From: CAVTQZ01 sp963737015
Lineage (GTDB): Bacteria; Actinomycetota; Acidimicrobiia; Acidimicrobiales; UBA8190
Assembly: GCA_963737015.1 (NCBI GenBank)
Contig: CAVTQZ010000003.1
Span: forward strand, 197,694 to 261,693
Length of the DNA: 64,000 bases
Direction of reading: 5' to 3'
Shown piece by piece: positions 53,422-61,202 of this stretch. Under the pieces are notes generated by a model. It had not been told where the DNA came from, searched no databases, and saw nothing but the letters and a program-made list of their open reading frames with translations. Made by a program: the position numbers and the translations under genes. Each line of letters opens with the position of its first letter. Within the stretch, counting starts at the first letter, position 1.

Positions 53422-53820
53422 ATGGCGGGAGAAAATTGGATCTCGACCGTCGAGGAGTTCTTCCAGAAATGCTTCCGAGGCGAGATCGAGCAGGCCGTGG
53501 CGCTGCTCGACCCCGAGGTCACCTATGACGTCTCCGGTTCACACCCCCGGGCAGGCCGTTTCAGGGGACCGGCGGAGGTCGCGAAACATATGTCCGACCT
53601 GCTGGAGGTCACCCACGGGACGCTGAACGTACTGCGGTGGGAGGACTGGATGGTGGGGGTGAACCACCTCGCCGTCCTGCTCGACTTGCGCCTTCAGCGA
53701 ACCGGGACGGTCCATACGACCAGGGTCATCGTCCTCGTGGGCATGTCAAATGAGGACAGGATCCGAAGTGTCGAGGTGTTTTTCGCCGACCCTGTGGCGG
53801 CGGACCGGGTCTTCTCCTGA
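53422..53820 (+). CDS. SnoaL-like / NTF2-fold protein
   Basis: A 132-residue protein from ATG 53422 (MAGENWISTVEEFFQKCFRG); the longer frame adds non-conserved codons. NTF2-like features are EIEQAVALLDPEVTYDVSGS and FRGPAEVAKHMSDLLEVTHG, followed by strands ending IRSVEVFFADPVAADRVFS. Such proteins are often ketosteroid-isomerase-like or bind small ligands. The function here is unknown. Confidence 0.8.
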   Translation: MAGENWISTVEEFFQKCFRGEIEQAVALLDPEVTYDVSGSHPRAGRFRGPAEVAKHMSDLLEVTHGTLNVLRWEDWMVGVNHLAVLLDLRLQRTGTVHTTRVIVLVGMSNEDRIRSVEVFFADPVAADRVFS

Positions 53821-53824
53821 GCGA

Positions 53825-53995
53825 TCAGCTGAAGGAGGAGACGACTTCCCTCTCTCGGTCCTCGCCGGAGCCGGCAGCGAGGAACACCCGGTGGCGCTCA
53901 TAGGAGTGGTCGGAACACCCCTCGGACCCCTCCTGCGAACAGACGACCGGAGTCCCCTCGTCGTCCACGATGAGCGTTCCTCCACAGAGCTTCAT
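53825..53995 (-). CDS. Small Cys-containing protein
   Basis: A 56-residue frame from ATG 53995: MKLCGGTLIVDDEGTPVVCS, QEGSEGCSDHSYERHRVFLA, then a charged tail. Cys4, Cys19 and Cys27, with two His nearby (His30, His35), could bind a metal. It is convergent with the SnoaL-like gene, 4 nt apart. There is no strong ribosome-binding site, so the call is tentative. Confidence 0.4.
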   Translation of the reverse strand: MKLCGGTLIVDDEGTPVVCSQEGSEGCSDHSYERHRVFLAAGSGEDREREVVSSFS

Positions 53996-54170
53996 CGGCC
54001 GGCCCCCCCACGTCGTCTCAGGGCCGCGGACTGGGCCCTCATTGGGAAAACGGCACCGGCCGGTTGTCCTTGCGGTGGGAATTCCCCCACCCGCGAAGAC
54101 GAACCCCGATCGGCCTCATGCCCTCCGGCGGCGAGATAGTCAGCCGGCGGACACGGGTAGTTAGAAGATC
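53996..54170. other. Short gap, no gene recognised
   Basis: GC-rich spacer before the hemerythrin-like gene; only short frames. Confidence 0.4.
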
Positions 54171-54806
54171 ATGGTACGAACGGTTGCGGGTAAGCCCCCG
54201 AACGGTGACGCACTCGATCAACTCGAATACGAGGACCGGGCGCTTCTTCAACTCCTCGAAGACTTCGAGAAGGCCGATGACCGGCTGGACCACGGAATCG
54301 CCGGAAAATTGTTCGTCGAGCACCTCGCAGTACGTGAGGCCGCCCGAGAGTCGATCGCCGCCTCCTTGTCCGAAGACGCGCAGCTATCGGCTCTCGGTGA
54401 GCAGCTCGAACACGGAACAGCAGAACGCCGGACGGACCTCGGCAGGCTCGACGAGCTCGCGCGCGGCGTACAACCGATCAACTTGAACCAAGGGCAGAAC
54501 TTCGACGCGGCGATGGCTTCGGTGGCGGAGTCGCTCAGGGCCGACATACGCCTTGATCTCGAAAATTTCGTGCCGGCTCTGCGCGGCAGGCTCACTCCTC
54601 ATCAGCGACGGACGTTCTTCAAGAGCGCCAAGTGGGTGCGTAGCCACGCTCCCACTCATCCGAACCCAAAGGGTCGCAGGCCGCACGAGCGCCTCTCCCC
54701 CGTCGTGCGACTGCACGCCGTCTACGACTGGTTGCGGGGGTTCCCGACCGGCGGGACCGGCCCCTCGGGTGAGGTCGACATCCCCCAGGACAACCAACCG
54801 CTCTGA
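54171..54806 (+). CDS. Hemerythrin-like four-helix protein with missing metal ligands
   Basis: A 211-residue helical protein. The start ALDQLEYEDRALLQLLEDFE follows the HHE-domain pattern in which the first His is replaced by Glu/Asp (YEDRALL in place of DH..L). VEHLAVREAARESI holds one His with an adjacent Glu. Without the usual His set it probably does not bind the di-iron centre. The C-terminal 90 residues (RADIRLDLENFVPALRGRLT, then basic PNPKGRRPHERLSPVV) are unlike the standard domain. Function is unknown. Confidence 0.6.
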   Translation: MVRTVAGKPPNGDALDQLEYEDRALLQLLEDFEKADDRLDHGIAGKLFVEHLAVREAARESIAASLSEDAQLSALGEQLEHGTAERRTDLGRLDELARGVQPINLNQGQNFDAAMASVAESLRADIRLDLENFVPALRGRLTPHQRRTFFKSAKWVRSHAPTHPNPKGRRPHERLSPVVRLHAVYDWLRGFPTGGTGPSGEVDIPQDNQPL

Positions 54807-54954
54807 AAGTCAGGCAACGCCACCTCCAGGTGCGACCACCGCAACAGCGCGGCTGATTCGAGCAGCAGCGGTGAGCATCTATCGACTGGCGGGTAAAGGA
54901 GAGGAGCAGACCACACGGAACACGGGTTCCCCGGTGGAAGAACGGAGGGAAGAG

Positions 54955-55374
54955 ATGGCTCAGAAAGTGGCAGACCTCATGACGCGCGATCCCGTCACTC
55001 TGAACGCAACCGCGACGGTCCGGGAAGCAGCCAAGGAGATGAAGCAGCGCGACCTGGGCGACGTGATCGTCCTCAAGGACGGCAAGCTGTCCGGGATAGT
55101 GACCGACCGCGACATAGTCGTGCGGACGGTGGCCGAGGGACGCGACCCCGAGCAGACCGAACTGGCGAGCATCTCCAGTTCGCCTACCTTGACGGTCTCT
55201 CCCGAGGACTCGGTCGACCGAGCGGTGAAGATCATGCGTGACAAGGCTCTTCGGCGATTGCCCGTCGTCGACGGGGACAAGCCTGTCGGGGTCGTATCGA
55301 TCGGTGACCTCGCCATGGAGCGTGATCCCAACTCGGCTCTGGCGGACATAAGCAGCGCACCTTCGAATCGCTGA
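54955..55374 (+). CDS. CBS-domain pair protein
   Basis: A 139-residue protein made of two CBS motifs: VADLMTRDPVTLNATATVRE and LGDVIVLKDGKLSGIVTDRD IVVR, then LTVSPEDSVDRAVKIMRDKA and LRRLPVVDGDKPVGVVSIGD. The GIVTDRDI and GVVSIGDL ends are the nucleotide-binding strands. It is a stand-alone CBS protein, as in hypoxia- or stress-related actinobacterial sets, binding adenine nucleotides. GGAGGGAAGAG lies just upstream of the ATG. Confidence 0.92.
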   Translation: MAQKVADLMTRDPVTLNATATVREAAKEMKQRDLGDVIVLKDGKLSGIVTDRDIVVRTVAEGRDPEQTELASISSSPTLTVSPEDSVDRAVKIMRDKALRRLPVVDGDKPVGVVSIGDLAMERDPNSALADISSAPSNR

Positions 55375-55381
55375 GCCTCCC

Positions 55382-55651
55382 ATGGCGACGGAGAGACAGC
55401 GTCGAGCCGGGCGCAAGAACGTCCGAAAGGCGGCGAAAGCCGCACGAAGCAAGAAGACGATCGCCCATATGCCGGCGCGGACACGGACGGCGCTCGGCAA
55501 ACAGGGAGCAGCAGTGGCGCGCCGTGAGCGGACCGGTTCGTCCTCACCCAGGACGCGCCAGGAGCTGTACGAAGAGGCGAAGAGAAGGGACATTCCGGGA
55601 CGCTCCAAGATGGGCAGGGCCCAGCTGGCTCGGGCGCTCGGGAAGAGCTGA
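55382..55651 (+). CDS. Small basic protein with Rho_N/SAP-like C-terminus
   Basis: An 89-residue protein rich in Lys/Arg (AGRKNVRKAAKAARSKKTIA) ending in TRQELYEEAKRRDIPGRSKM and GRAQLARAL, the helix-extended-helix pattern of Rho N-terminal or SAP domains, which bind nucleic acid. It lies 7 nt after the CBS gene and is probably co-transcribed. A DNA- or RNA-binding role is inferred. Confidence 0.7.
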   Translation: MATERQRRAGRKNVRKAAKAARSKKTIAHMPARTRTALGKQGAAVARRERTGSSSPRTRQELYEEAKRRDIPGRSKMGRAQLARALGKS

Positions 55652-55687
55652 GGCACACCCCCGTCCCTTCTGACATGCTCGAGGTCC

Positions 55688-56266
55688 GTGCTGCGTGCGC
55701 TCATGCTCGCTCCGCCGGGTGCGGGCAAGGGGACCCAGGCCGAGATCCTGGCGGGCGAGTACGGCGTACCGCACCTGGCGACCGGCGAGCTATTGCGAAA
55801 TGAGGTCGCCTCCGGTACTGCGCTGGGCCGGGAGGCGTCGGCCTACATGGACAGAGGGGAGCTCGTTCCCGACGCACTCGTGCTCCAGCTCGTGCTCGAC
55901 CGGATCACCAAACCGGCCCTGCTTGACGGCTTCGTGCTGGACGGTTTTCCGCGTACTGCGCAGCAGGCCCGCCTGGCACACGAATGGGGTACACAGAACG
56001 CGCGGACGTTTCACGCTGTGATCCACCTTGGAGTACCACGCGATGTTCTCGTGAAGCGCCTTCTCAGAAGGGGCCGCGAGCAAGGCCGTGTCGACGACAC
56101 GGGCGAGACCATCCGCCGTCGGCTTCGTGTCTACGAGGACGAGACTTCGCCCCTGCTCGATTTCTACAGAGCCCGCGGGATCCTCATGGAGATCGACGGC
56201 TCGGGGCCCGTCGAGGAGGTCTTCGGACAGATCAAACGCCGACTCGACAAGCTGGACCTGTCCTGA
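55688..56266 (+). CDS. adk: Adenylate kinase (short form)
   Basis: A 192-residue enzyme catalysing ATP + AMP = 2 ADP. P-loop MLAPPGAGKGTQAEILAGEY, AMP-binding HLATGELLRNEVASGTALGR, the GFPRTAQQARL core motif, the short-lid segment KRLLRRGREQGRVDDTGETI and RRRLRVYEDETSPLLDFY are visible. The long zinc-type lid is absent, as in other short actinobacterial adenylate kinases. This copy is not in the ribosomal operon, so it may be a second, accessory enzyme. GTG start at 55688. Confidence 0.88.
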   Translation: MLRALMLAPPGAGKGTQAEILAGEYGVPHLATGELLRNEVASGTALGREASAYMDRGELVPDALVLQLVLDRITKPALLDGFVLDGFPRTAQQARLAHEWGTQNARTFHAVIHLGVPRDVLVKRLLRRGREQGRVDDTGETIRRRLRVYEDETSPLLDFYRARGILMEIDGSGPVEEVFGQIKRRLDKLDLS

Positions 56267-56290
56267 CTCTCGGGGTGTCCCAGATAAGGT

Positions 56291-56518
56291 TCAGGAGGAC
56301 TTTCGAGCAGCGGCGCGTCCGCCTTTGCGCCCCGCTTCACGCTTCTGCGCCGTTGTGCCGCCCTGTTTCGAGCTGCTTCCTGATCCGCTCGACTTGCCGC
56401 CCCTACTCGAAGCCCCGGGCGAGTTTGCGATCTTCGCGGCCCTGGACTTGGACATCCCCTTGTTCTTTAGAGCCTCATACTGTCGCTCGTTCTTGACACT
56501 TGCACGCTTGCCTGGCAT
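56291..56518 (-). CDS. DUF7218-like small basic protein
   Basis: A 75-residue protein (ATG 56518; 56524 also possible): MPGKRASVKNERQYEALKNK, GMSKSRAAKIANSPGASSRG, then Gly/Ser/Lys-rich to the end. The KNERQYEALKxKGMSK and RAAKIANSPGAS segments are the hallmark of this small family. The function is unknown; nucleic-acid binding is likely from charge. It is convergent with adk. Confidence 0.75.
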   Translation of the reverse strand: MPGKRASVKNERQYEALKNKGMSKSRAAKIANSPGASSRGGKSSGSGSSSKQGGTTAQKREAGRKGGRAAARKSS

Positions 56519-56693
56519 TTGCACCTACCTATCGCCTTCACGACCAACCCGTTCAGGGACACGTTTCGTGACTGACGCATAGTCCCCGACCACCGTTTTC
56601 CTACCCCGCGCGCGACGCGGCCAACCTCGTATGCCGGGCGGCAAGCTCTCTGTCGCGGCCCCAAACACTTGGAACCGGGGCACCCTTTCCCGA

Positions 56694-57107
56694 TCAGGAC
56701 GAGTCGCGCCTCGAGAGCTTCGAGAACAACAGGTACATCGCAACCGCGGCGATCAGCCACGCCGCGCCTGCAGCGGCGAGGGTGGGAGGTGCGCCGATCG
56801 CCGGGAACAAGCGCCACCCGACGATCGCGAACCCGATCAAAGCGGCCGCTCCCATCATCGCTCCGACGTCGAGGTCCTCCGCCTTCTTCTCCTTTTCCTC
56901 CTTCTCCACGAGTGTGAGGGTGGCGGGGAGTATCGCGGGGAACGCGAGGAATATCCCACCGAGCTCGATGCCGAAGGCCAAGCTGAACACACCCGCCACT
57001 GCGGAGATCGCCGCCCCGAAGAAGAACCGGATCAAAAGATCACGGGGTGGCTCCTGTCTCGCGGCGGTGAGCGATACCCCCACCTTCGGCTCGCGCTTCG
57101 CACTCAC
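56694..57107 (-). CDS. DUF3147-type membrane protein
   Basis: A 137-residue protein with four helices: DLLIRFFFGAAISAVAGVFS, GGIFLAFPAILPATLTLVEK, AMMGAAALIGFAIVGWRLFP and LAAAGAAWLIAAVAMYLLFS. The FPAILPATLTL stretch and following acidic KEEKEKKAEDLDVGA loop fit DUF3147. It is directly followed on the same strand by a related 114-residue protein, so the pair may form one transporter-like complex. Confidence 0.72.
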   Translation of the reverse strand: MSAKREPKVGVSLTAARQEPPRDLLIRFFFGAAISAVAGVFSLAFGIELGGIFLAFPAILPATLTLVEKEEKEKKAEDLDVGAMMGAAALIGFAIVGWRLFPAIGAPPTLAAAGAAWLIAAVAMYLLFSKLSRRDSS

Positions 57108-57113
57108 CTGAGC

Positions 57114-57458
57114 TCACACCCGCACAAGGAAGTACCCCCCTACGGCCACAGCGGTCCAGAGCAGACAGGCGAAAGCCGAAGCGCGCGTCGCGTCCATGCG
57201 TGCGAGCAGCGGCCGAGCGAGAGCCGCGAATGCGACGAAGCCGACGGCGCCGAAGGTCATACCGAATGCGCTGGTGGACGCCACATGGTCGCCTTTGTCG
57301 GCGACCGTGACGATGAGGCTTGCGATCGCCACGGAAGGAGCCGCCGCGAACAGGCCTGCGAACCACTTCGGATGGACCGCGTGCCCGATGATCGAGAAGA
57401 GCACGACGAGAAGCCCTCCCGCCAGGGCTTTCAGGATTATGACGACTGCATCGTGCAC
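57114..57458 (-). CDS. DUF3147-type membrane protein
   Basis: A 114-residue protein with helices AVVIILKALAGGLLVVLFSI, FAGLFAAAPSVAIASLIVTV, TSAFGMTFGAVGFVAFAALA and SAFACLLWTAVAVGGYFLVR. The LFAAAPSVAIASL core is the family hallmark. It lies 6 nt upstream of the related gene at 56694-57107, and the two share layout, so they are probably paralogues working as a pair. Function unknown. Confidence 0.72.
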   Translation of the reverse strand: MHDAVVIILKALAGGLLVVLFSIIGHAVHPKWFAGLFAAAPSVAIASLIVTVADKGDHVASTSAFGMTFGAVGFVAFAALARPLLARMDATRASAFACLLWTAVAVGGYFLVRV

Positions 57459-57537
57459 TAGGTGTCCACCGGCCTGTCTGCTTACCCTGGCGGCGGGGCC
57501 CGGAATCAGGGCCTCCGGGTGGTCCCCCGCCGTGAGT

Positions 57538-57558
57538 TCACAGTGGGCTCACAGGGGG
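57538..57558 (+). promoter_or_regulatory. PhoP-box-like direct repeat
   Basis: TCACAGT (57538-57544), spacer GGGC, then TCACAGG (57549-57555). Mycobacterial PhoP is known to bind TCACAGC-N4-TCACAGC, so spacing and core match with the last base of each half differing. It lies 60 bp upstream of the PhoP-like start, suggesting autoregulation. Confidence 0.6.
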
Positions 57559-57614
57559 TCCCCAGTGGGCGCGAACCGGCGATTGGCAACCTGGTCACGG
57601 AGGTCATAGAGGCG

Positions 57615-58316
57615 ATGGAAACCACAGCAGCCAACCGGATCCTCGTCGTGGACGACGAGCCCTCGATAGTCGACGCGGTCGCCACCTCGCTTCGCTACGA
57701 GGGCTTCGACGTGGAGGAGGCCACAACGGGGCGCGCCGCTCTGAACGCGGCCCAGGACCGCACTCCCGATCTGATCATTCTGGATGTCATGCTGCCCGAC
57801 CTCGACGGCATCGAGGTCACCCGGCGTCTTCGTTCTGACGGGATCCGCACGCCGATCTTGTTCCTGACAGCACGCGACGCCCTCGAGGACAAGATCACCG
57901 GTTTGACCGTCGGCGGGGACGACTACGTGACAAAGCCCTTCGCCCTCGCGGAGATAGTCGCGCGCTCGCGAGCGATACTGCGCCGCTCAGGATTCGACGC
58001 GGCGGAGACGGGGGTCCTGAGCTTCGCCGACCTGGAGATGGACGAGGGAGCGCACGAGGTCCGCAGAGCCGGTCACTCCATTCAGCTCACCGCCACGGAG
58101 TTCAACCTCTTGCGCTTCTTCATGCGCAACCCGCGGCAGGTGCTCTCCAAATCGCAGATCCTCGACAACGTCTGGCACTACGACTTCGGTGGAGACGCCA
58201 ACGTCGTCGAGACCTACGTCAGCTACCTGCGGAAGAAGCTCGAGAAACACGGTCCTTCGTTGATCCACACGATCCGGTTGGTGGGTTACGCCCTTCGCGA
58301 GCCCGCGAGGCCCTGA
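57615..58316 (+). CDS. PhoP-like OmpR-family response regulator
   Basis: A 233-residue regulator from ATG 57615. The receiver domain has acidic pocket VVDDEPS (Asp13, Asp14), phosphoacceptor LIILDVMLPDLDG (Asp57), Thr85 and Lys107 (GGDDYVTKPF). The winged-helix output domain (LSFADLEMDEGAHEVRRAGH, LTATEFNLLRFFMRNPRQVL, ILDNVWHYDFGGDANVVETY) closely resembles mycobacterial PhoP/TcrA, including the YDFGGDxNVVExYVSYLR motif. No kinase follows; the frameshifted kinase at 45266 may be the partner. Confidence 0.93.
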   Translation: METTAANRILVVDDEPSIVDAVATSLRYEGFDVEEATTGRAALNAAQDRTPDLIILDVMLPDLDGIEVTRRLRSDGIRTPILFLTARDALEDKITGLTVGGDDYVTKPFALAEIVARSRAILRRSGFDAAETGVLSFADLEMDEGAHEVRRAGHSIQLTATEFNLLRFFMRNPRQVLSKSQILDNVWHYDFGGDANVVETYVSYLRKKLEKHGPSLIHTIRLVGYALREPARP

Positions 58317-58349
58317 ACAACGCTTGCGATCGAAGAAAGGAGCCACATC

Positions 58350-58658
58350 GTGCCTACACGAATGAGAGGAGAGGGCCCGAGGAGACGGGCCGGAGCGGAC
58401 AGGCGAGTTCGCACGGCCACGAAGGCTGTCGCACTGGGCGTTGCGGCCCTGTCGGCCGTCCTCGGCGTGGTTGTAGCGACCGAGGTTCCGGGAAAGGCGG
58501 GCAGCGTCTCGGCGAACACGAGCACCTCCACCACGACCACCCCTTCCGGCTCTGGCAGCACGTCGGGCTCTAGCAGCACGTCGGGCTCGTCCAGCAGCTC
58601 CAGCTCCACGCCGTCGTCCACCAGCAGTAGTCCCGTCGTTACATCGGGAGGAAGTTGA
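58350..58658 (+). CDS. Small exported Ser/Thr-rich protein
   Basis: A 102-residue protein from GTG 58350. A basic N-terminus (MRGEGPRRRAGADRRVRTAT) leads to one hydrophobic helix (KAVALGVAALSAVLGVVVAT) and then an almost pure Ser/Thr/Gly/Pro tail (STSTTTTPSGSGSTSGSS). It looks like a membrane-anchored or secreted linker peptide, similar in style to Thr-rich proteins of Acidimicrobiia. It is followed directly by a ferredoxin gene. Role unknown. Confidence 0.6.
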   Translation: MPTRMRGEGPRRRAGADRRVRTATKAVALGVAALSAVLGVVVATEVPGKAGSVSANTSTSTTTTPSGSGSTSGSSSTSGSSSSSSSTPSSTSSSPVVTSGGS

Positions 58659-58659
58659 G

Positions 58660-58857
58660 TTGAAGATCACCATCGACCCGATCGCTTGTGACGCCTACGG
58701 GTACTGCGCGGAGCTGCTCCCCGAGCACGTGACCCTCGACGAGTGGGGGTACCCGATCGTCGACACCGCGCCGTTACCCGAGCACCTGGTCGCCCTGGCT
58801 CGCCGTGCTGCAAAGAGCTGCCCGAGACGCGCGTTTCGCGTGGAGCGCAAGGCCTGA
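58660..58857 (+). CDS. Small ferredoxin (3Fe-4S type)
   Basis: A 65-residue acidic protein from TTG 58660. Its Cys spacing is IACDAYGYCAELLPEHVTLD with Cys10 and Cys16 and a later SCPRRAF Cys, three cysteines as in the 3Fe-4S ferredoxins that serve actinobacterial P450s. The YPIV and CPRRA segments are typical. No P450 or reductase is adjacent. The start codon follows the stop of the upstream gene by one base. Confidence 0.82.
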   Translation: MKITIDPIACDAYGYCAELLPEHVTLDEWGYPIVDTAPLPEHLVALARRAAKSCPRRAFRVERKA

Positions 58858-58881
58858 AGCGCTGTGCTGCGTCGGGAGGGT

Positions 58882-59808
58882 TCAGACCGCTTCTTTGCGG
58901 ACCAGCGTGGATCGGCGTGAGATTCTCCCGAGCACTTCCCGGGAGCTCGGTTTCGCATGGACCTTCGCTGCGACGACGAGAGCCGCCGCGGCATCAGCGA
59001 GCGCAGCACGGTCCACCTCGCACGTTCGGACCAGTCCACTGGCGGGCCACAAACCGATGACCCGAGCCGGGACGCCGCGGTCGCCCACCGCGAGAGCTGC
59101 GACGAGCGCCGGATACGCGAGCCGCAGGCGCCAGCTCGCGCGGGGGAAACCTCCTCCCAGGAGGAGAAAGGACTGACGCTCCTCGCAGAGAACGCGGACG
59201 TCTGCTCGGCCCCGGAGCAGAAGCCCCGAGGGCCCGGGGCATCTCCAGGAGTCGTCGCGCCCGACGAGGACCGGAGGCCTGTCGAAGCGGCTCCAGTCGA
59301 GGGCGCTCCACAACTGGGTCGCCCACGTGAGCGCCTCCGCCTCGACCACCGCCTGTCCACCGGGCGGCAGGCTCGCGTACCACTCGGCCCACCATGCCGG
59401 CCGAGGCGACCCCGCTTCTCGCTGGGCAACCGTCACGTCTTCGAGCGCGCCGCGCAGGATCTCCGAAACGGCTCGCCGGGCGCTGTCGCTGTGGCCGCGG
59501 GCGCATCGTTGCACCGCCGCGAGCCCTATCGCCCTGCGGCACCTCGCCGGTGAGATGACGAATGGCTCGTGCGCGCCCGTTTTGCGGTGTTCGGGACCGT
59601 CGAGAGCAGTTACGAACTCGTAGGAGCCGATCTGTGTCGGTAGTCGTAGGTCCGCCGAGGCGGCGAGGGACACGAGCTGCGAGACGAGCGATTGTCTGAC
59701 ACCGGAGAGCTCGTCCGCCGAGACCCTGTCGAGCGCCGGTGCCACGAGAGCGTCGGTGAGTGAGTCTGCGCGCGGAAGGCCTGACCCAGCCTGCCGAGCG
59801 GAGGTCAT
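58882..59808 (-). CDS. Degenerate PD-(D/E)XK-like protein paired with the upstream nuclease
   Basis: A 308-residue protein from ATG 59808 (overlap ATGA with the upstream gene). The region LLLRGRADVRVLCEERQSFL and LLGGGFPRASWRLRLAYPAL lines up by position with the nuclease core (GVIDLAL, CLVEMKSG, LHYYALL) of the upstream protein. Here the ExK motif is lost (LLGGG), so it is probably inactive. The N-terminal half (VSADELSGVRQSLVSQLVSL, PARCRRAIGLAAVQRCARGH) has no recognised motif. It may be a structural partner in a complex with the active nuclease. I do not know a named system with this pair. Confidence 0.6.
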   Translation of the reverse strand: MTSARQAGSGLPRADSLTDALVAPALDRVSADELSGVRQSLVSQLVSLAASADLRLPTQIGSYEFVTALDGPEHRKTGAHEPFVISPARCRRAIGLAAVQRCARGHSDSARRAVSEILRGALEDVTVAQREAGSPRPAWWAEWYASLPPGGQAVVEAEALTWATQLWSALDWSRFDRPPVLVGRDDSWRCPGPSGLLLRGRADVRVLCEERQSFLLLGGGFPRASWRLRLAYPALVAALAVGDRGVPARVIGLWPASGLVRTCEVDRAALADAAAALVVAAKVHAKPSSREVLGRISRRSTLVRKEAV

Positions 59809-60831
59809 ACGAGCTCCTCCACGGACCAGTGCGCCCCGGGCTCGCAGAGGTCGTCGTCCCGATGGGGCGCGCCCTGCTCGAGCGGGGTGGACCTTCCAGC
59901 ACGTTTCTTTCCCACGTCGCAACGGGCCAGGTCGTCGCACCATCCGCAGAGCGGATTCGGAGTCCGCGCCGGCTCCCCGCCGGCGGCGATCCGGCAGAGG
60001 CGCTGCGTCGCTGCGATCACCCGCTGCAACGCTCCGGTGAGGAGGTCCTCGTTCAATTGCTCCGCATCGAGCTCACCGGTGGCCGAGTAGTACGTCGCGA
60101 CTCGAAACGGCGGGGCCCCGCTGCGAAGCGTCTCGAGGAGCGCGTAGTAGTGGAGGTCGCCACGGTGCTCCAGGCGCCGTACACCCGACTTCATCTCCAC
60201 GAGGCAGACCGAAGCCTGCCCGGACGACGGAGCACCGAGGGCCAGGTCGATGACTCCGGTCAGCACCAGCGCCCCTCCGGCCACCGGCACCTCGATCCTC
60301 TCCTGGGTCCTCGGACACCAAGCGGGGCTCGGAACCGGCCAGGTCGCGGCGATGCACTCGCGCGTGCGCCCCGACCTCGTCCGCCAACCTGCGCCGGCCC
60401 GGTTCGTCGAGCGAGGAGAGGAACTCGAGGATCGTGGCGTCTGCTCCGACCACCGCCGCCGCTAATGCGTCGTCCCACGGATCGGCGATGTGGCCGCTCG
60501 TCACCCATTGACGAAACAGGGCGTCCACGAGCACCCCTCGTACCAGCTCGAAGGTCGCCCTGCGCGGACGCGAGGAACGGGCGGAGGCGTAGGCCTCACA
60601 CACGAGGACGCTGTTCAGGTCCTCCTTGTTGATCCTCAGGGGGTCTTCTCGGCGCAGGCCCGCCACGGACGAGGCGAGAGAGTCCTCGACCCACTCCCTG
60701 AGACCGCCGGCGAACCCCGGGTCCACGAGTGGTCTCTTGGAGAGGTCTCCGCGCAGCTTTGCCAGCACGGACCGGTGAACGGTGCTGCTCGTGCGCCCGA
60801 ACGGGTTCGACGCTCCTCCAACGCCTCTCAT
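59805..60831 (-). CDS. RecB-like PD-(D/E)XK nuclease, one frameshift
   Basis: The first part (ATG 60831; 60864 possible) is helical (SVLAKLRGDLSKRPLVDPGF, FELVRGVLVDALFRQWV). Near 60360 the frame shifts by one base. The second frame carries ERIEVPVAGGALVLTGVIDL (catalytic Asp), ASVCLVEMKSGVRRLEHRGD (ExK) and LHYYALLETLRSGAPPFRVA. It ends with NPLCGWCDDLARCDVGKKRA, a Cys cluster like the Fe-S motif of AddB/Cas4-type nucleases. The catalytic triad is intact, so the shift may be an assembly error. It is coupled to the degenerate partner downstream. Confidence 0.72.
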
Positions 60832-60975
60832 GAGCCAAGCATGCACCGACGGTGTGTCACCCACGCGGACCGACGCGGACCGACGCGGACCTGCGCAGCA
60901 GCGGCGTGGAGCGCCCCTGGCCTCGGTTAACCTCGCGCTCCGTGGGGGCTCGGTGAGCCACAGGCCGGGGGTCTT

Positions 60976-61131
60976 GTGAGCGCGGCTTTCGACGCCGTCT
61001 TCGCGATCTTCGTAGTTCTCGTCGTGGCCATTGCAGTGATCGCTGTCCGTTGGGCGGTCGGCCGGGACCGTGCGGAACGTGAGAGACGACGCGGTCGCGA
61101 CGAGACGAGCCCCGGTCGACCCCGGGCCTGA
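60976..61131 (+). CDS. Small single-helix membrane protein
   Basis: A 51-residue protein from GTG 60976: AAFDAVFAIFVVLVVAIAVI is one membrane helix, followed by a positively charged tail (RWAVGRDRAERERRRGRDET). It lies between the nuclease and patatin genes and ends just before the patatin reading frame. Function unknown. Confidence 0.55.
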   Translation: MSAAFDAVFAIFVVLVVAIAVIAVRWAVGRDRAERERRRGRDETSPGRPRA

Positions 61132-61202
61132 GAATGGGCGAATTTCCTGGCCGGGGACGGTTCACGACGGCGGAGGGCGCATCGGCGATGATCGGAGGGA
61201 CC

